Part shown: positions 1 through 8,683 of the stretch, one piece after another
How the letters are laid out: each line of letters starts with the position of its first letter
Position numbering within the stretch: position 1 is the stretch's first letter
NCBI GenBank assembly: GCA_945866125.1
Contig: CAMBFZ010000018.1
Span: 8,107 to 72,106 of the forward strand
Source: Bordetella parapertussis
GTDB lineage: Bacteria > Pseudomonadota > Gammaproteobacteria > Burkholderiales > Burkholderiaceae_D
Reading direction: 5' to 3'
Length of the DNA stretch: 64,000 nt
Program-made: the position numbers and the translations under genes
Notes under the pieces: generated by a model
Told to the model about the DNA's origin: nothing
The model's input: the letters and a program-made list of their open reading frames with translations, nothing else
Databases searched by the model: none

Positions 1-1
1 G

Positions 2-325
2 TTCTGCCTGGCGCTCAGCGTTTTTGTATATCGTGGCTATTGCCGTTATATTTGTCCCCTGGGTGCGGCATTGGCATCGGTGAATTTTCTGCAGCGCTGG
101 TCCTGGATACCCCGGCGTGACGCGTGCGGCACACCGTGCCAGTCTTGCCGTCATCGTTGCGAGTATCAGGCCATCGCGGTAACTGGGGCAGTAAATTACA
201 GTGAATGCTTTCAGTGTCTTGATTGCGTCTCCATCTATCAAGACCCGCAGCGTTGCCTGCCCCTGATTCAGCAGGGCAAAGCGGACAAACGAGTTATTTC
301 TATTCAGGCACTTGAGAGGGCATGA
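2..325 (+). CDS. nosR: NosR C-terminal fragment (N2O reductase maturation/electron transfer), 5' truncated by window
   Basis: The open frame enters from the window edge and stops at 325, so only about the last 107 residues are visible. It carries CRYICPLGAALA, then a CxxxCxxC-type cluster (CGTPCQSCRHRC) and a second ECFQCLDC cluster, which is the polyferredoxin end of NosR/NapH-type membrane proteins. NosR is an integral membrane flavoprotein needed for expression and electron supply of nitrous oxide reductase. The stop overlaps the start of the ApbE-like gene by 4 bp, and NosX is an ApbE homologue, which supports NosR over NapH. The N-terminal FMN-binding domain lies outside the window. Confidence 0.85.
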   Translation, partial: FCLALSVFVYRGYCRYICPLGAALASVNFLQRWSWIPRRDACGTPCQSCRHRCEYQAIAVTGAVNYSECFQCLDCVSIYQDPQRCLPLIQQGKADKRVISIQALERA

Positions 326-1401
326 TGCAAAGACGTCAGTGTTTACGTTGGAGTTTCGGGTTATTTGGTGCTGCATTTTCCGGGCAAATTTTCGCGCAGA
401 AAGCAGGCGCCGACGCCGCGGCAGCATCGGACAAGCTCATCTGGCGCCAGCGCGCGCTGATTGGTTTTGGCACCACCTTGTGGCTCAAGGCCGGTCACCC
501 TAACGCCGATCAGCTCGATGCCGCGCTCACCGCCGCAGTGAATGCCATTCGCGGCGTTGAGCGCCAGATGAGCCTGTTTGATCCCAATAGCGCAGTGAGT
601 CGTTTGAATGCACAAGGTTCGTTGCGCCAACCCGATGCGCAGCTGCTATCCGTACTCAATCTCGCGCGCGATGTGTCGGCGCGTAGCGGTGGGGCGTTTG
701 ATATCAGCATGCAGCCGCTCTGGCAAACCTGGTCGCAAGCCGCAGCGCAGGGTGATCTGCCCACCCAACGCGAGGTACAACGCGCCAAGGCACTGGTCAA
801 TTGGCGCGCCGTCGAAGCATCCGCCTCCATCGTGCGCCTCAACCAGCCCGGCATGGGCGTCTCGCTCAATGGCATCGCACAAGGCTACGCCTCCGATCTT
901 GCACGCGCCACTTTGCAGGCGCATGGTATCGCCCACGCCATGCTTGATGTCGGTGAAACCACCACGCTCGGCAACGCACCGACAGACAAAGCCTGGTCGT
1001 TTGAAATCGAACCCGCCGTCGTGGCTACTGCCCCAGGAAGAATCACCCACACCGGCTCGGATTCATCCGGCAAAGCGACTGGGCGAGCGCCGGTACTAGT
1101 TGGCGACGGTCGCGCGATGGCCACCTCATCAGACGCGCACACCGCCTTCAGCGCCGATCATTTGCATCACCATATCGTCAACCCCGAGACGGGTTACTCG
1201 CCCCTGCATTGGTCGTCCGTCACCGTAATAGCGCCGCGCTGTGTGCTGGCCGACGCATTGACGAAAGTATTTTTTATGCTGCCGCCATCGCAGGTGCTCG
1301 CTGCTGCGCGACGTTGGGAGGTCGATGTCGTCTTGCAAGATAAAGCCGGCAAGTGGATCGCCAGCCCGGGGGCGCGCACGGTTATGCCGCCGCTTGCCTA
1401 A
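322..1401 (+). CDS. nosX: NosX / ApbE-family FAD:protein FMN transferase
   Basis: This 359-residue ApbE-type flavin transferase would covalently attach FMN to a threonine of NosR in the periplasm. The N-terminus has RRQCLRWSFG followed by a hydrophobic stretch ending IFAQ, compatible with a Tat-type signal. Family marks are the SLNGIAQGYASDLA segment, the LDVGETTTLGN loop (normally LGG(E/D)) and ADALTKVFFML near the C-terminus, which holds the Mg-site Asp/Thr. It starts inside the nosR stop (ATGA overlap), so the two are translationally coupled. A second ATG at 325 is an equally good start. No nosZ is in view, so the rest of the nos cluster must lie upstream. Confidence 0.88.
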   Translation: MMQRRQCLRWSFGLFGAAFSGQIFAQKAGADAAAASDKLIWRQRALIGFGTTLWLKAGHPNADQLDAALTAAVNAIRGVERQMSLFDPNSAVSRLNAQGSLRQPDAQLLSVLNLARDVSARSGGAFDISMQPLWQTWSQAAAQGDLPTQREVQRAKALVNWRAVEASASIVRLNQPGMGVSLNGIAQGYASDLARATLQAHGIAHAMLDVGETTTLGNAPTDKAWSFEIEPAVVATAPGRITHTGSDSSGKATGRAPVLVGDGRAMATSSDAHTAFSADHLHHHIVNPETGYSPLHWSSVTVIAPRCVLADALTKVFFMLPPSQVLAAARRWEVDVVLQDKAGKWIASPGARTVMPPLA

Positions 1402-1424
1402 CATTACGTAAAGGATCGTTGCAG

Positions 1425-3491
1425 ATGAACTCGCCAATTCGGATTCAGCCTTCAGTTTGTCCGCACGATTGCACCAGCACCTGTGCGCTAGAGGTCGAAG
1501 TGCTCGACCCACACACCATTGGCCGGGTGCGGGGTTCCAAGCGCAACAGCTACACAGCCGGCGTCATTTGCGAAAAAGTCGCACGCTACGCCGAGCGGCA
1601 GCACCACCCGGACCGCCTGCTCACGCCTTTGCTGCGTAACGGACCCAAAGGCAGCAAGCAATGGAAGCCGATCGGCTGGGAAGAAGCGCTTGACCGCGTG
1701 GCCGACACCTTTTTACAAAAGGCGGCCCAGTTTGGATCCGAAACGGTCTGGCCTTATTTTTATGCTGGCACCATGGGATTGGTGCAGCGTGACGGCATAC
1801 AGCGATTGCGTCATGCAATGCGCTATTCGCGCTGGCATGCCACGATTTGCGTTGAACTCTCCGACAGTGGCTGGATCGCCGGTGTTGGTAGCAAGCGCGG
1901 TGTTGATTTGCGCGAAGCCGCCGAGCATGCCGATCTGATCATCATTTGGGGCGGCAATCCGGTCAATACCCAAATCAATGTCATGCAGCATGCGATGGCC
2001 GCCAAAAAACGCGGCGCCAAACTTGTCGTCATCGACCCCTACCGCACCGGTACCGCTGAAAAGGCTGACCTGCATCTGGCAGTACGTCCCGGCACGGACG
2101 GTGCACTCGCTTGCGCGATGATGCATGTCTTGTTTGCCGAAGGCTTTGCCGACCGCGACTATCTGCGTCGCTACACCGATTGCCCCTACGAACTCGAAGC
2201 CCACGTCAAAACCCGCACGCCCGAATGGGCTGCCGCTATCACTGGCATACCTGCCGAAACCATTGTCAGTTTTGCGCGTGACTACGGCCGCGCGCGCTGC
2301 AGTTTCATTCGCTGTCATCATGGCTTTTCCCGCTCACGCAATGGTGCCGTCAACATGCACGCCGTCACCTGCCTGCCGGCAGTCACCGGCGCGTGGCAGC
2401 ACAAAGGCGGCGGCGCCATTTACGGCCACTCCGGCATTTATCCGCTCAACCGCAGTTTGATTGAAGGGCTCGATCTGGTTGATCCCACGATACGCGCCTT
2501 AGATCAATCCCGACTTGGCGCAATTTTGACCGGGGACGCAGAGGCACTCAAAGGGGGGCCACCAGTCACCGCGATGCTGGTGCAAAACACCAATCCGGCG
2601 CTGGTCTGTCCAGACCTGCATCAGGTGCATGCAGGGTTGGCGCGTGAAGACTTGTTCACCTGTGTGCATGAACAATTCATGACCGAGACAGCGGCCTTTG
2701 CCGACATTGTGCTGCCAGCGACGACCTTTCTTGAGCACGATGATTTTTATACCGCCAGCGGCCACACCGTGTTTCAGGTAGCGCGCAAATTGGTCGAGGC
2801 GCCGGGCGAGGCCAAAGAAAATCACTATGTCATCACTGAGTTAGCGCGGCGGCTGGGGGCACAACATCCCGGCTTTGAGATGAGCGCCTGGGACATCATG
2901 GACCAGAGTTTGCAGCAATCCGGCATGTGGGATGCGCAGACCAACTACGAGCGTGGTGGGCAGGATTTCGCGTATCCCTTTGAGCGTATGCATTTTCTTG
3001 ACGGCTTTGATACGGCCGACAAAAAATTCCATTTCAAAGCCGACTGGCAGCGCTTCGGTGGCCGTTGGGAGGCCATGCCTGTGCTGCCGGATCATTTTGA
3101 TGTGATCGACAATGCTAGCGACAACAAGCCCTACCGGCTGGTGACGGCGCCAGCGCGGACCTTCCTCAATTCCACTTTTACTGAAACCCCCAGCTCGCGC
3201 AAACGCGAGCAACGACCAACCGTATTGATGCACCCCGAAGATTCCAGCGCACTTGGTGTCACGGATGGCCAGCGCGTCCAAATCGGTAATGAGCGTGCCC
3301 AAGTCACGGTGCATGTCCAGGCGCAATCGGGGCAGCAGCGCGGCGTGGTGGTCGTCGAAGGCATCTGGCCGAATCAGTATTTCGACAACGGCATCGGCAT
3401 CAATGCCCTGACCAGCGCCGAGCCCGGCTGGCCAAACGGTGGGGCGGTGTTTCATGACACCGCGGTCTGGATACGCGCGCTGTCAGACTAA
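1425..3491 (+). CDS. Molybdopterin-dependent oxidoreductase (DMSO reductase superfamily), cytoplasmic
   Basis: A 688-residue catalytic subunit. The ATG at 1425 is chosen because AAGGATCG lies just upstream; an open extension to 1353 would run into the ApbE gene. An N-terminal [4Fe-4S] motif (C12, C16, C20, C49) is followed by a long molybdopterin region, and a C-terminal Mo-dinucleotide-binding domain (about 570-685) has TARTFLNS and NQYFDNG segments. No signal peptide precedes the cluster, so it is probably cytosolic. The molybdenum ligand is uncertain; a Ser in VELSDSG is a candidate. The substrate cannot be assigned. No ferredoxin or membrane partner is adjacent, and the gene converges tightly on the serine hydrolase downstream. 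Confidence 0.85.
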   Translation: MNSPIRIQPSVCPHDCTSTCALEVEVLDPHTIGRVRGSKRNSYTAGVICEKVARYAERQHHPDRLLTPLLRNGPKGSKQWKPIGWEEALDRVADTFLQKAAQFGSETVWPYFYAGTMGLVQRDGIQRLRHAMRYSRWHATICVELSDSGWIAGVGSKRGVDLREAAEHADLIIIWGGNPVNTQINVMQHAMAAKKRGAKLVVIDPYRTGTAEKADLHLAVRPGTDGALACAMMHVLFAEGFADRDYLRRYTDCPYELEAHVKTRTPEWAAAITGIPAETIVSFARDYGRARCSFIRCHHGFSRSRNGAVNMHAVTCLPAVTGAWQHKGGGAIYGHSGIYPLNRSLIEGLDLVDPTIRALDQSRLGAILTGDAEALKGGPPVTAMLVQNTNPALVCPDLHQVHAGLAREDLFTCVHEQFMTETAAFADIVLPATTFLEHDDFYTASGHTVFQVARKLVEAPGEAKENHYVITELARRLGAQHPGFEMSAWDIMDQSLQQSGMWDAQTNYERGGQDFAYPFERMHFLDGFDTADKKFHFKADWQRFGGRWEAMPVLPDHFDVIDNASDNKPYRLVTAPARTFLNSTFTETPSSRKREQRPTVLMHPEDSSALGVTDGQRVQIGNERAQVTVHVQAQSGQQRGVVVVEGIWPNQYFDNGIGINALTSAEPGWPNGGAVFHDTAVWIRALSD

Positions 3492-3498
3492 GGCGCGC

Positions 3499-4926
3499 TT
3501 ATTTTTTTTCAAGCACGGTGAGTACTTCTGCCACCAGTCTGTCCTGTTTGTACTCCACACCTTGTGGGTCCACGCCGGTGCGCACGATGATCACATCGTG
3601 CCCGGGAACCACCGTGACATATTGGCCTTTGTTGCCGGCGGTGGTGTAGGTACCCTTGGGGATAGCACGCATCGTATCAAGTAGCCAAAACTGCGCACCA
3701 TATCCCCATTCACCTTTGACTGCCGGTCGGCTTGGTGCGGGTGTGCTGATGAATTTTATCCAGCCTTCGGGCAGCATGCGTTTACCCGCATGCACGCCAT
3801 CGCTGTCGAGAAAAATCCCGAAGCGCGCCAGATCACGGGCCGTCGTATAGACCTGACTAGAGCTGACAAAATTACCTTGATAGTCAACTTCCATGCGGGT
3901 GTGATACATCCCCAGCGGATGCAGCAGTTCGTCGTAAGGAAAGCGCAGATAACGCGCATCATCATTGAGAACATGGCGTAACGCGCGCAATAAAAGCAGG
4001 GTGTCATTATTGGCGTAGCGCCAGTGCGTACCGGGCTTAAATTCCAGCGCAGACCCAGTCACCGCGCTCACCACATCCTGCCCACCAAAATAAACCGCCG
4101 CCGTATTCGCGCCGCCGCTCTGCAGACCGCTCGACATCCACATCAGATCTTGATACGTAATGGCGCGGCGCGGATCACCTTCCGGCCATTCCGGAATGGC
4201 AGCAGGTTCATTAAGCTGCAACAAACCCTGCTGACTGGCGATCGCTAGCAGCGCCGCGCTGATGCTTTTGGCAGTAGACCAGGTGCGGTAGCTTGTGTGA
4301 ATGCCAAAGCCTTTGGCGTAACGTTCGGCGATAAGGTGATAGCGCTTGTTTTTGTCGCGTGTAATCACCAGCACAGCGTTGGTCACCGTGCCGGGTGTTT
4401 TCGCGTGACTGACGCCATCAAAGGCGCGATCCAGCACCACGGCCAATTCGGGGAAGCGTGGATCAATCCCACTCTCAGGCAGATCAACCCGGTCACCGGC
4501 TGGAAAAGCTAACGCACTGACGTCGGGTGTCGGCACATCAGGACGTTGGGGCAGACGCGGCAGATCTTGCAGGGTCCAGTGCGGTGGCAGCAGCGTGCAG
4601 CCCATGCTGTCGCGGTAAGCGGCACGCCGAAAGATGGTGCCGGTTTTGTCATACGCTGTTACCACACGATGCTGCGTGTCGATCATGGGATCAGGATAAC
4701 CCTTGCCTTCCACATCAATTAGCTCGATTTTTTTAATATCGTCCAAACTGCGGCCGGCAAAAAAATAGGCTGAGCAGGTAAACACGGCACGATAACCCGC
4801 CACAATCTCCGGTGCATCCAGACTGGTCGCACCGGCGGGGAATTGGTAGAGGGGGGCGGCGTAGCCGGGTGCAATAGGTAGCAGCAAGCCGACCAGCAGC
4901 AGAGAAAAAAACCGTGTTTTTTGCAT
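3499..4926 (-). CDS. Secreted serine hydrolase, beta-lactamase/EstB-like family
   Basis: A 475-residue class C beta-lactamase-like hydrolase. A signal peptide (MQKTRFFSLLLVGLLLPIAPGYA) indicates export. The SxxK nucleophile motif is STAKS around residue 220, and the second motif is YANND (YxN). About 100 residues before the hydrolase domain have no recognised fold. Such proteins are usually esterases or peptidases rather than drug-hydrolysing beta-lactamases. The natural substrate is unknown and the neighbours give no clue. It converges with the molybdoenzyme gene, with only 7 bp between the stops. Confidence 0.8.
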   Translation of the reverse strand: MQKTRFFSLLLVGLLLPIAPGYAAPLYQFPAGATSLDAPEIVAGYRAVFTCSAYFFAGRSLDDIKKIELIDVEGKGYPDPMIDTQHRVVTAYDKTGTIFRRAAYRDSMGCTLLPPHWTLQDLPRLPQRPDVPTPDVSALAFPAGDRVDLPESGIDPRFPELAVVLDRAFDGVSHAKTPGTVTNAVLVITRDKNKRYHLIAERYAKGFGIHTSYRTWSTAKSISAALLAIASQQGLLQLNEPAAIPEWPEGDPRRAITYQDLMWMSSGLQSGGANTAAVYFGGQDVVSAVTGSALEFKPGTHWRYANNDTLLLLRALRHVLNDDARYLRFPYDELLHPLGMYHTRMEVDYQGNFVSSSQVYTTARDLARFGIFLDSDGVHAGKRMLPEGWIKFISTPAPSRPAVKGEWGYGAQFWLLDTMRAIPKGTYTTAGNKGQYVTVVPGHDVIIVRTGVDPQGVEYKQDRLVAEVLTVLEKK

Positions 4927-4981
4927 GGGCAGTATGCGATCTGAATAAAATCGTTAGTTTAGTATCACGCGCAAATTTTGA

Positions 4982-5917
4982 TCACGGCACTACCTCGGCC
5001 GGTAGGCGCTGAGCAGGTCTTTTATTCACCAGCACAATACCTGCCGCAATGCCGGCGAGCGCTGCGATGATGCCCGGTGTGACCGGTTCACCCAGCCACC
5101 ACGTATCAAACAGTAGCGCAAACACAGGTGTGAAAAATACAAAGGTACTCAGCTGGGTGGCAGGGTAGCGCCCTAGCAGCCACATCCATGTCAGGTAACT
5201 GGCAAAGGCACCCGCCACCGTCTGAATCGCAATCGAGCTCCATGCAAACGTACCAAGATGCATCGCCCAATTTTCGCCGAGCTGCAACGAGATAAAGGGC
5301 AAGACCGCGGCGCTCAACGCCACTTGGTAAAGCAGCAGTTTTTCGGGACTAATGCGGCTCAGATTTGTGCTGCGTATCACCACCGTCGTCAAGCCCCACA
5401 GGGCGCCTGCCAACAGCGCCAGCAAATCGCCCGACCAGCCGCCGCTGCCCAAGGAATTGGCCGCGTGCATCTGCAAACGATCCTGCAGCGCAAACACCAC
5501 CGCAGCAAAAGCGCAGGCCAGACCCAACCATTGCAGTGCGCCCAAACGCTCAGTGCGAACAAACACGGGCAGCAATAGCGCTACCCAAAAAGGCGCCGTA
5601 TATAAAAAAATGGTTAAGCGAGTCGCAGTGGTGGTCTGTAGGCCGATATAAATGCAGATAAATTCGCCACAAAATAAAACACCCACCAACAGACCGAACC
5701 ACAATGATCCATCGCGTTCCACCAGTCGTACACCACGCCATGCGCACCACAGCAAGAGCAAGGCCGTGGCACCAGCAAAGCGCAGGGCGGCCTGCATCAC
5801 CGGTGGTGCAGCGTCGAGGGTGGCTTTGACCAGAACCTGCTGAAAGCCCCAAAACAGACAGCAGACCACCAGCAGACAAACCGCCAGCGCATCGAGGTGG
5901 GTGCGTCGGACAATCAT
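4982..5917 (-). CDS. EamA/DMT-family transporter
   Basis: About ten hydrophobic segments in 311 residues with an internal repeat, typical of the drug/metabolite transporter (EamA) family of inner-membrane exporters. The ATG at 5917 (MIVRRTHLDALAV) is preferred, because the longer frame to 6103 overlaps the next gene and adds a segment unlike the family. The second half has a glycine-rich LALLAGALWGLTTV segment followed by the second EamA repeat. The substrate is unknown. It lies 106 bp downstream of the GATase-like gene on the same strand and could be cotranscribed. Confidence 0.82.
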   Translation of the reverse strand: MIVRRTHLDALAVCLLVVCCLFWGFQQVLVKATLDAAPPVMQAALRFAGATALLLLWCAWRGVRLVERDGSLWFGLLVGVLFCGEFICIYIGLQTTTATRLTIFLYTAPFWVALLLPVFVRTERLGALQWLGLACAFAAVVFALQDRLQMHAANSLGSGGWSGDLLALLAGALWGLTTVVIRSTNLSRISPEKLLLYQVALSAAVLPFISLQLGENWAMHLGTFAWSSIAIQTVAGAFASYLTWMWLLGRYPATQLSTFVFFTPVFALLFDTWWLGEPVTPGIIAALAGIAAGIVLVNKRPAQRLPAEVVP

Positions 5918-6023
5918 GTCGCTGCCATCGAAAAAAAATAAGGACGGTGTAAGAGCAGGCTGGGTATCAGTGTCGTCACGCGCGCATATCGGATACGCCA
6001 AAAAAGTGGCCGCGAAACCATGC

Positions 6024-6680
6024 TTAAAAAAGCGCCAGCTGATGTTTTTCCAGCAGATAGTCCGCCACGAAGCGCAGCAGTAAATGATGGTGTGTCTCGG
6101 CATGCCAGTGCGCTTGCATGTTTTTTTTCAGGTACCAGCTGGCTTCGCTTTCCAGATGGCAGCCGATCAGACCAATATTGCCTTGCACGATGGCCATTGG
6201 ATCCCCGTTAGCGTAAGTGGCCACCGTTTTAAAGCGGCCATTGATAAATGCGGGGCCGTCATAAAAATACATCCTGTGGTCTTTTCCACGCCAGACGACT
6301 GGCGCCGTGGTGCCATACGAAGACTTGATGTCTGCCTTGGGACGTTTGATGTATTGCACCACCCGGGTCGTGTCGAGCAGGTCGAAATAATAGCGATCAG
6401 CCCAATACGCGCCCATGCAAATGCCCAGATAGACACCGCCGCGTTTGATAAATTGTTTGACCGCAGCGACATTGGCCTTCAGTAGCGACGCAAACGATTC
6501 TGCATCGCCATCACCACCAGGAAAGACGACCATTGCCACGTCGTCAAAAAATCCGTCCTGCACTTTATATTTGGTGAAGACCTTGAAGTTATAGTCGGGC
6601 GACAGTGCTTTCATGATGCCGTTGACCGATTCAACGGAGCACATGGGTTGATGCACAAAGATCGCAATATTTTTTTTCAC
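6024..6680 (-). CDS. BPL_N-type / class I glutamine amidotransferase-like protein
   Basis: About 218 residues from a GTG at 6680 (VKKNIAIFVHQ). The frame stays open to 6755, which would overlap the cupin stop, and the start is not certain. The fold marks are VFPGGDGDAESF, then a nucleophile elbow GICMGAYWA with the candidate catalytic Cys, and a GCHLESEASWYL segment providing the His/Glu pair. This resembles the N-terminal domain of biotin-protein ligase and related amidotransferase-like proteins. It follows the cupin and nitrile hydratase genes on the same strand. Action on amides or ammonia made by the hydratase pathway is an inference only. Confidence 0.7.
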   Translation of the reverse strand: MKKNIAIFVHQPMCSVESVNGIMKALSPDYNFKVFTKYKVQDGFFDDVAMVVFPGGDGDAESFASLLKANVAAVKQFIKRGGVYLGICMGAYWADRYYFDLLDTTRVVQYIKRPKADIKSSYGTTAPVVWRGKDHRMYFYDGPAFINGRFKTVATYANGDPMAIVQGNIGLIGCHLESEASWYLKKNMQAHWHAETHHHLLLRFVADYLLEKHQLALF

Positions 6681-6718
6681 GACAAAGCTGAAATTAATTC
6701 GTCCGTCATTCCCTTGAG

Positions 6719-7210
6719 TCAGACGCCGCCTTGCGGGTGGGTCGGGTCTATCCACAAGACGGTCTCGGGTTTTTCAACGGGTTCGATATCGATGTTGACT
6801 GCCACCGCCTGCCCGTCGCTGCGGCACAGCACGCATTCGAGCGCCTCGTCTGGGCTGGCATTAATTTCCTGGTGCGGCACATACGGCGGCACATAGATAA
6901 AGTCGCCCGGTCCGGCTTCGGCGGTAAATTCAAGCTGATTTCCCCACCGCATGCGGGCCCGGCCTTTGACGACGTAAATCACGCTCTCAAGCGGGCCGTG
7001 ATGGTGAGCGCCGGTCTTGGCATTGGGATGAATATGGACGGTGCCGGCCCAGAGTTTTTGCGCACCCACCCGGGCGAAATTAATGGCCGCCTTCCGATCC
7101 ATGCCCGGCGTCGAGGGCACATTGCCGTCGAGCTGATCGCCCGGCACGACCTTCACGCCATGGTGCTTCCAGTCGGTGGCCGTTGCGTCGGGATGGTGGT
7201 CGTCAGACAT
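6719..7210 (-). CDS. Cupin-domain protein
   Basis: A 163-residue single-cupin protein. The core motif is HIHPNAKTGAHHHG with later PPYVPHQ, giving the usual His-rich metal site (GX5HXHX3-4E...PX4HX). It begins 48 bp after the nitrile hydratase beta stop on the same strand, so it is probably in that operon. Cupins near nitrile or amide genes may be enzymes or metal-binding accessory proteins. There is no direct evidence for either here. Confidence 0.82.
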   Translation of the reverse strand: MSDDHHPDATATDWKHHGVKVVPGDQLDGNVPSTPGMDRKAAINFARVGAQKLWAGTVHIHPNAKTGAHHHGPLESVIYVVKGRARMRWGNQLEFTAEAGPGDFIYVPPYVPHQEINASPDEALECVLCRSDGQAVAVNIDIEPVEKPETVLWIDPTHPQGGV

Positions 7211-7258
7211 GCACTTGCCTCTTATGGGTTAGTCAGATGGGTTCACTGTAGCATCGGT

Positions 7259-7876
7259 TCAGCGTGCCTGTTCGAGATAGCTTTCAAATACACCGACATG
7301 GATTTTTGCTGCATCGGCCGTATCCGGCCAGAGCTCGGTAGCGTCAAAGCGGACATCGTAGCTAGGCTCGGCCTGCGCGGCGACGCCGTGCGCGTGCGCG
7401 TCAGGAAAAGGGTAAGCGGGCGACACGCCGACGACCACGCCGCGTTTGCCGCGAATATAGCCGGGCATGCGCACGTGACCGGAGACATGGTCGTCGCGTA
7501 CCCGCACCAGATCACCGGGCAGGTAAGTCTGACGGTCTGCACGATTGCTGCGGCCGGCACAAGCTTGTTGGGCCAGCGGAAAGGTGCCCTGTGCGCGCCG
7601 CTCCAACTCATCTTTACTGATCAGCCCTTTTTCCACACAGAGCGTAGCCAAGCTCGTCAGCGAGCGCTCGTAATAGCTCGCTTGCAGATAATGGCGCGGC
7701 TCCATGCGCTCAATCGCGTAGCGGTATTCGTCCATATTAAAGATGCCGTGCTTGACTGCGAGACTGTAGAGCGCATTGGCGCGCACCTCCCAGCTTGCAT
7801 GAAACACTGCCGCGTCAGCACTGTGACGAACCGGCCCGAAGCCTTGTTTTCCACCGAGGTCATGCATGCCGTTCAT
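7259..7876 (-). CDS. nthB: Nitrile hydratase beta subunit
   Basis: A 205-residue beta subunit of the alpha/beta enzyme that hydrates nitriles to amides. It begins with the family signature MNGMHDLGG, contains the ASYYERSL and ELERRAQG helices, and ends in an SH3-like barrel (FLPGD-type YLPGDLVRVRD, MPGYIRGKRGVV, YDVRF, YLE). The length is slightly short for the family. It follows the alpha gene after 54 bp on the same strand. The amide product could feed the aliphatic amidase encoded at 55 kb, but that link is inference. Confidence 0.93.
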   Translation of the reverse strand: MNGMHDLGGKQGFGPVRHSADAAVFHASWEVRANALYSLAVKHGIFNMDEYRYAIERMEPRHYLQASYYERSLTSLATLCVEKGLISKDELERRAQGTFPLAQQACAGRSNRADRQTYLPGDLVRVRDDHVSGHVRMPGYIRGKRGVVVGVSPAYPFPDAHAHGVAAQAEPSYDVRFDATELWPDTADAAKIHVGVFESYLEQAR

Positions 7877-7930
7877 AAAACAATTCCTTTGCAGCGTAAG
7901 TGAGAAAGGAGAAACCGGGTGCTTAATTTG

Positions 7931-8527
7931 TTAACCCGCGCGCGCCACACCGATCAGTGCGTCCTTGCTGACCAAACCAAGCAGTTGCGTCTCTGACCAG
8001 CCGTCGGTGTCGGCAGGGCGCTCCGGCAGCACCATATAGCGGGTGTCGGTGGTGGTGTCCCACACGCGGATTTCGGTGTCAGCGGGCAGGTCAAGACCCA
8101 TCTCCCTCAGCACGGTGCGGGATTCCCGAACTACGCGCGCGCGATATTCCAGATCTTTATACCAGTCGGGTGGCAGACCAATGATGCTAAAGGCGGTGCA
8201 GGAGCAGAGGGTGCAGCAGATCACGTTGTGGATATGCGGCGTATTTTCGAGCACCACCAGATGGCGATGATGGGGCGGCATCGATAACCCGAGTTCTTCG
8301 ACTGCGTGTTTGCCGTTGGTCAGCAGGCGATCGCGGAATGCCGGATCGGTCCAGGCTTTGACGACCACCCGAGCGCCGTTTTCTGGTACCCATTCGTGAT
8401 AGGCGAGCTCGTTAAAGGTCGTGACAAATTCTTGCGGGTGTAAGTGCTGCTCGTCGAGTACGGATTCAATGGCAGCCAGACGTTGCTCGATCGGCGCTGC
8501 AGTGGATAATTCACGTGAGTCGCTCAT
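7931..8527 (-). CDS. nthA: Nitrile hydratase alpha subunit, cobalt-type motif
   Basis: A 198-residue catalytic alpha subunit. The metal claw is CTLCSC (within VICCTLCSCTAF). Thr in the second position is the established mark of Co(III) enzymes, whereas Fe(III) enzymes have Ser. The two later cysteines are normally oxidised to sulfinic and sulfenic acids. GLPPDWYKDLEYRARVVRE is the conserved follow-on. An extra Cys directly before the motif is a small oddity. The gene order is alpha-beta, and no P14K/NhlE-type activator or cobalt permease is visible in the window. Thiocyanate hydrolase gamma subunits share this motif, but the two-subunit layout favours nitrile hydratase. Confidence 0.92.
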   Translation of the reverse strand: MSDSRELSTAAPIEQRLAAIESVLDEQHLHPQEFVTTFNELAYHEWVPENGARVVVKAWTDPAFRDRLLTNGKHAVEELGLSMPPHHRHLVVLENTPHIHNVICCTLCSCTAFSIIGLPPDWYKDLEYRARVVRESRTVLREMGLDLPADTEIRVWDTTTDTRYMVLPERPADTDGWSETQLLGLVSKDALIGVARAG

Positions 8528-8640
8528 GGGGATCCTTCCGATTGCTCGGGCTTGATTATCAGGTGCGATTGAGTCTATCAGAATCGAGGGCGGTGCCCGG
8601 TAACGGGCGGGGTGACGGATACAGAGCTAAAGCGCTTGTT

Positions 8641-8670
8641 CGTTGCGCCCGGCAGCCGCCGCACGCAACG
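8641..8670. terminator. Hairpin between BKACE gene and nitrile hydratase operon
   Basis: The arms CGTTGCG and CGCAACG enclose an inner CGGC/GCCG pairing, giving a stable imperfect hairpin 14 bp beyond the BKACE stop. There is no T-tract on either strand, so it may be a weak or factor-assisted terminator, or just a structured spacer. A second small hairpin (GCCCG/CGGGC) lies at 8594-8607. Confidence 0.4.
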
Positions 8671-8683
8671 ACACAAACCACAG

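Noticed and set aside
6731..7903. A 390-codon open frame on the plus strand across the nitrile hydratase beta and cupin genes
   Set aside because: It is antisense to two clearly recognisable proteins, its product resembles no known fold and is rich in His/Arg/Val as expected for an antisense shadow of G+C-rich genes.
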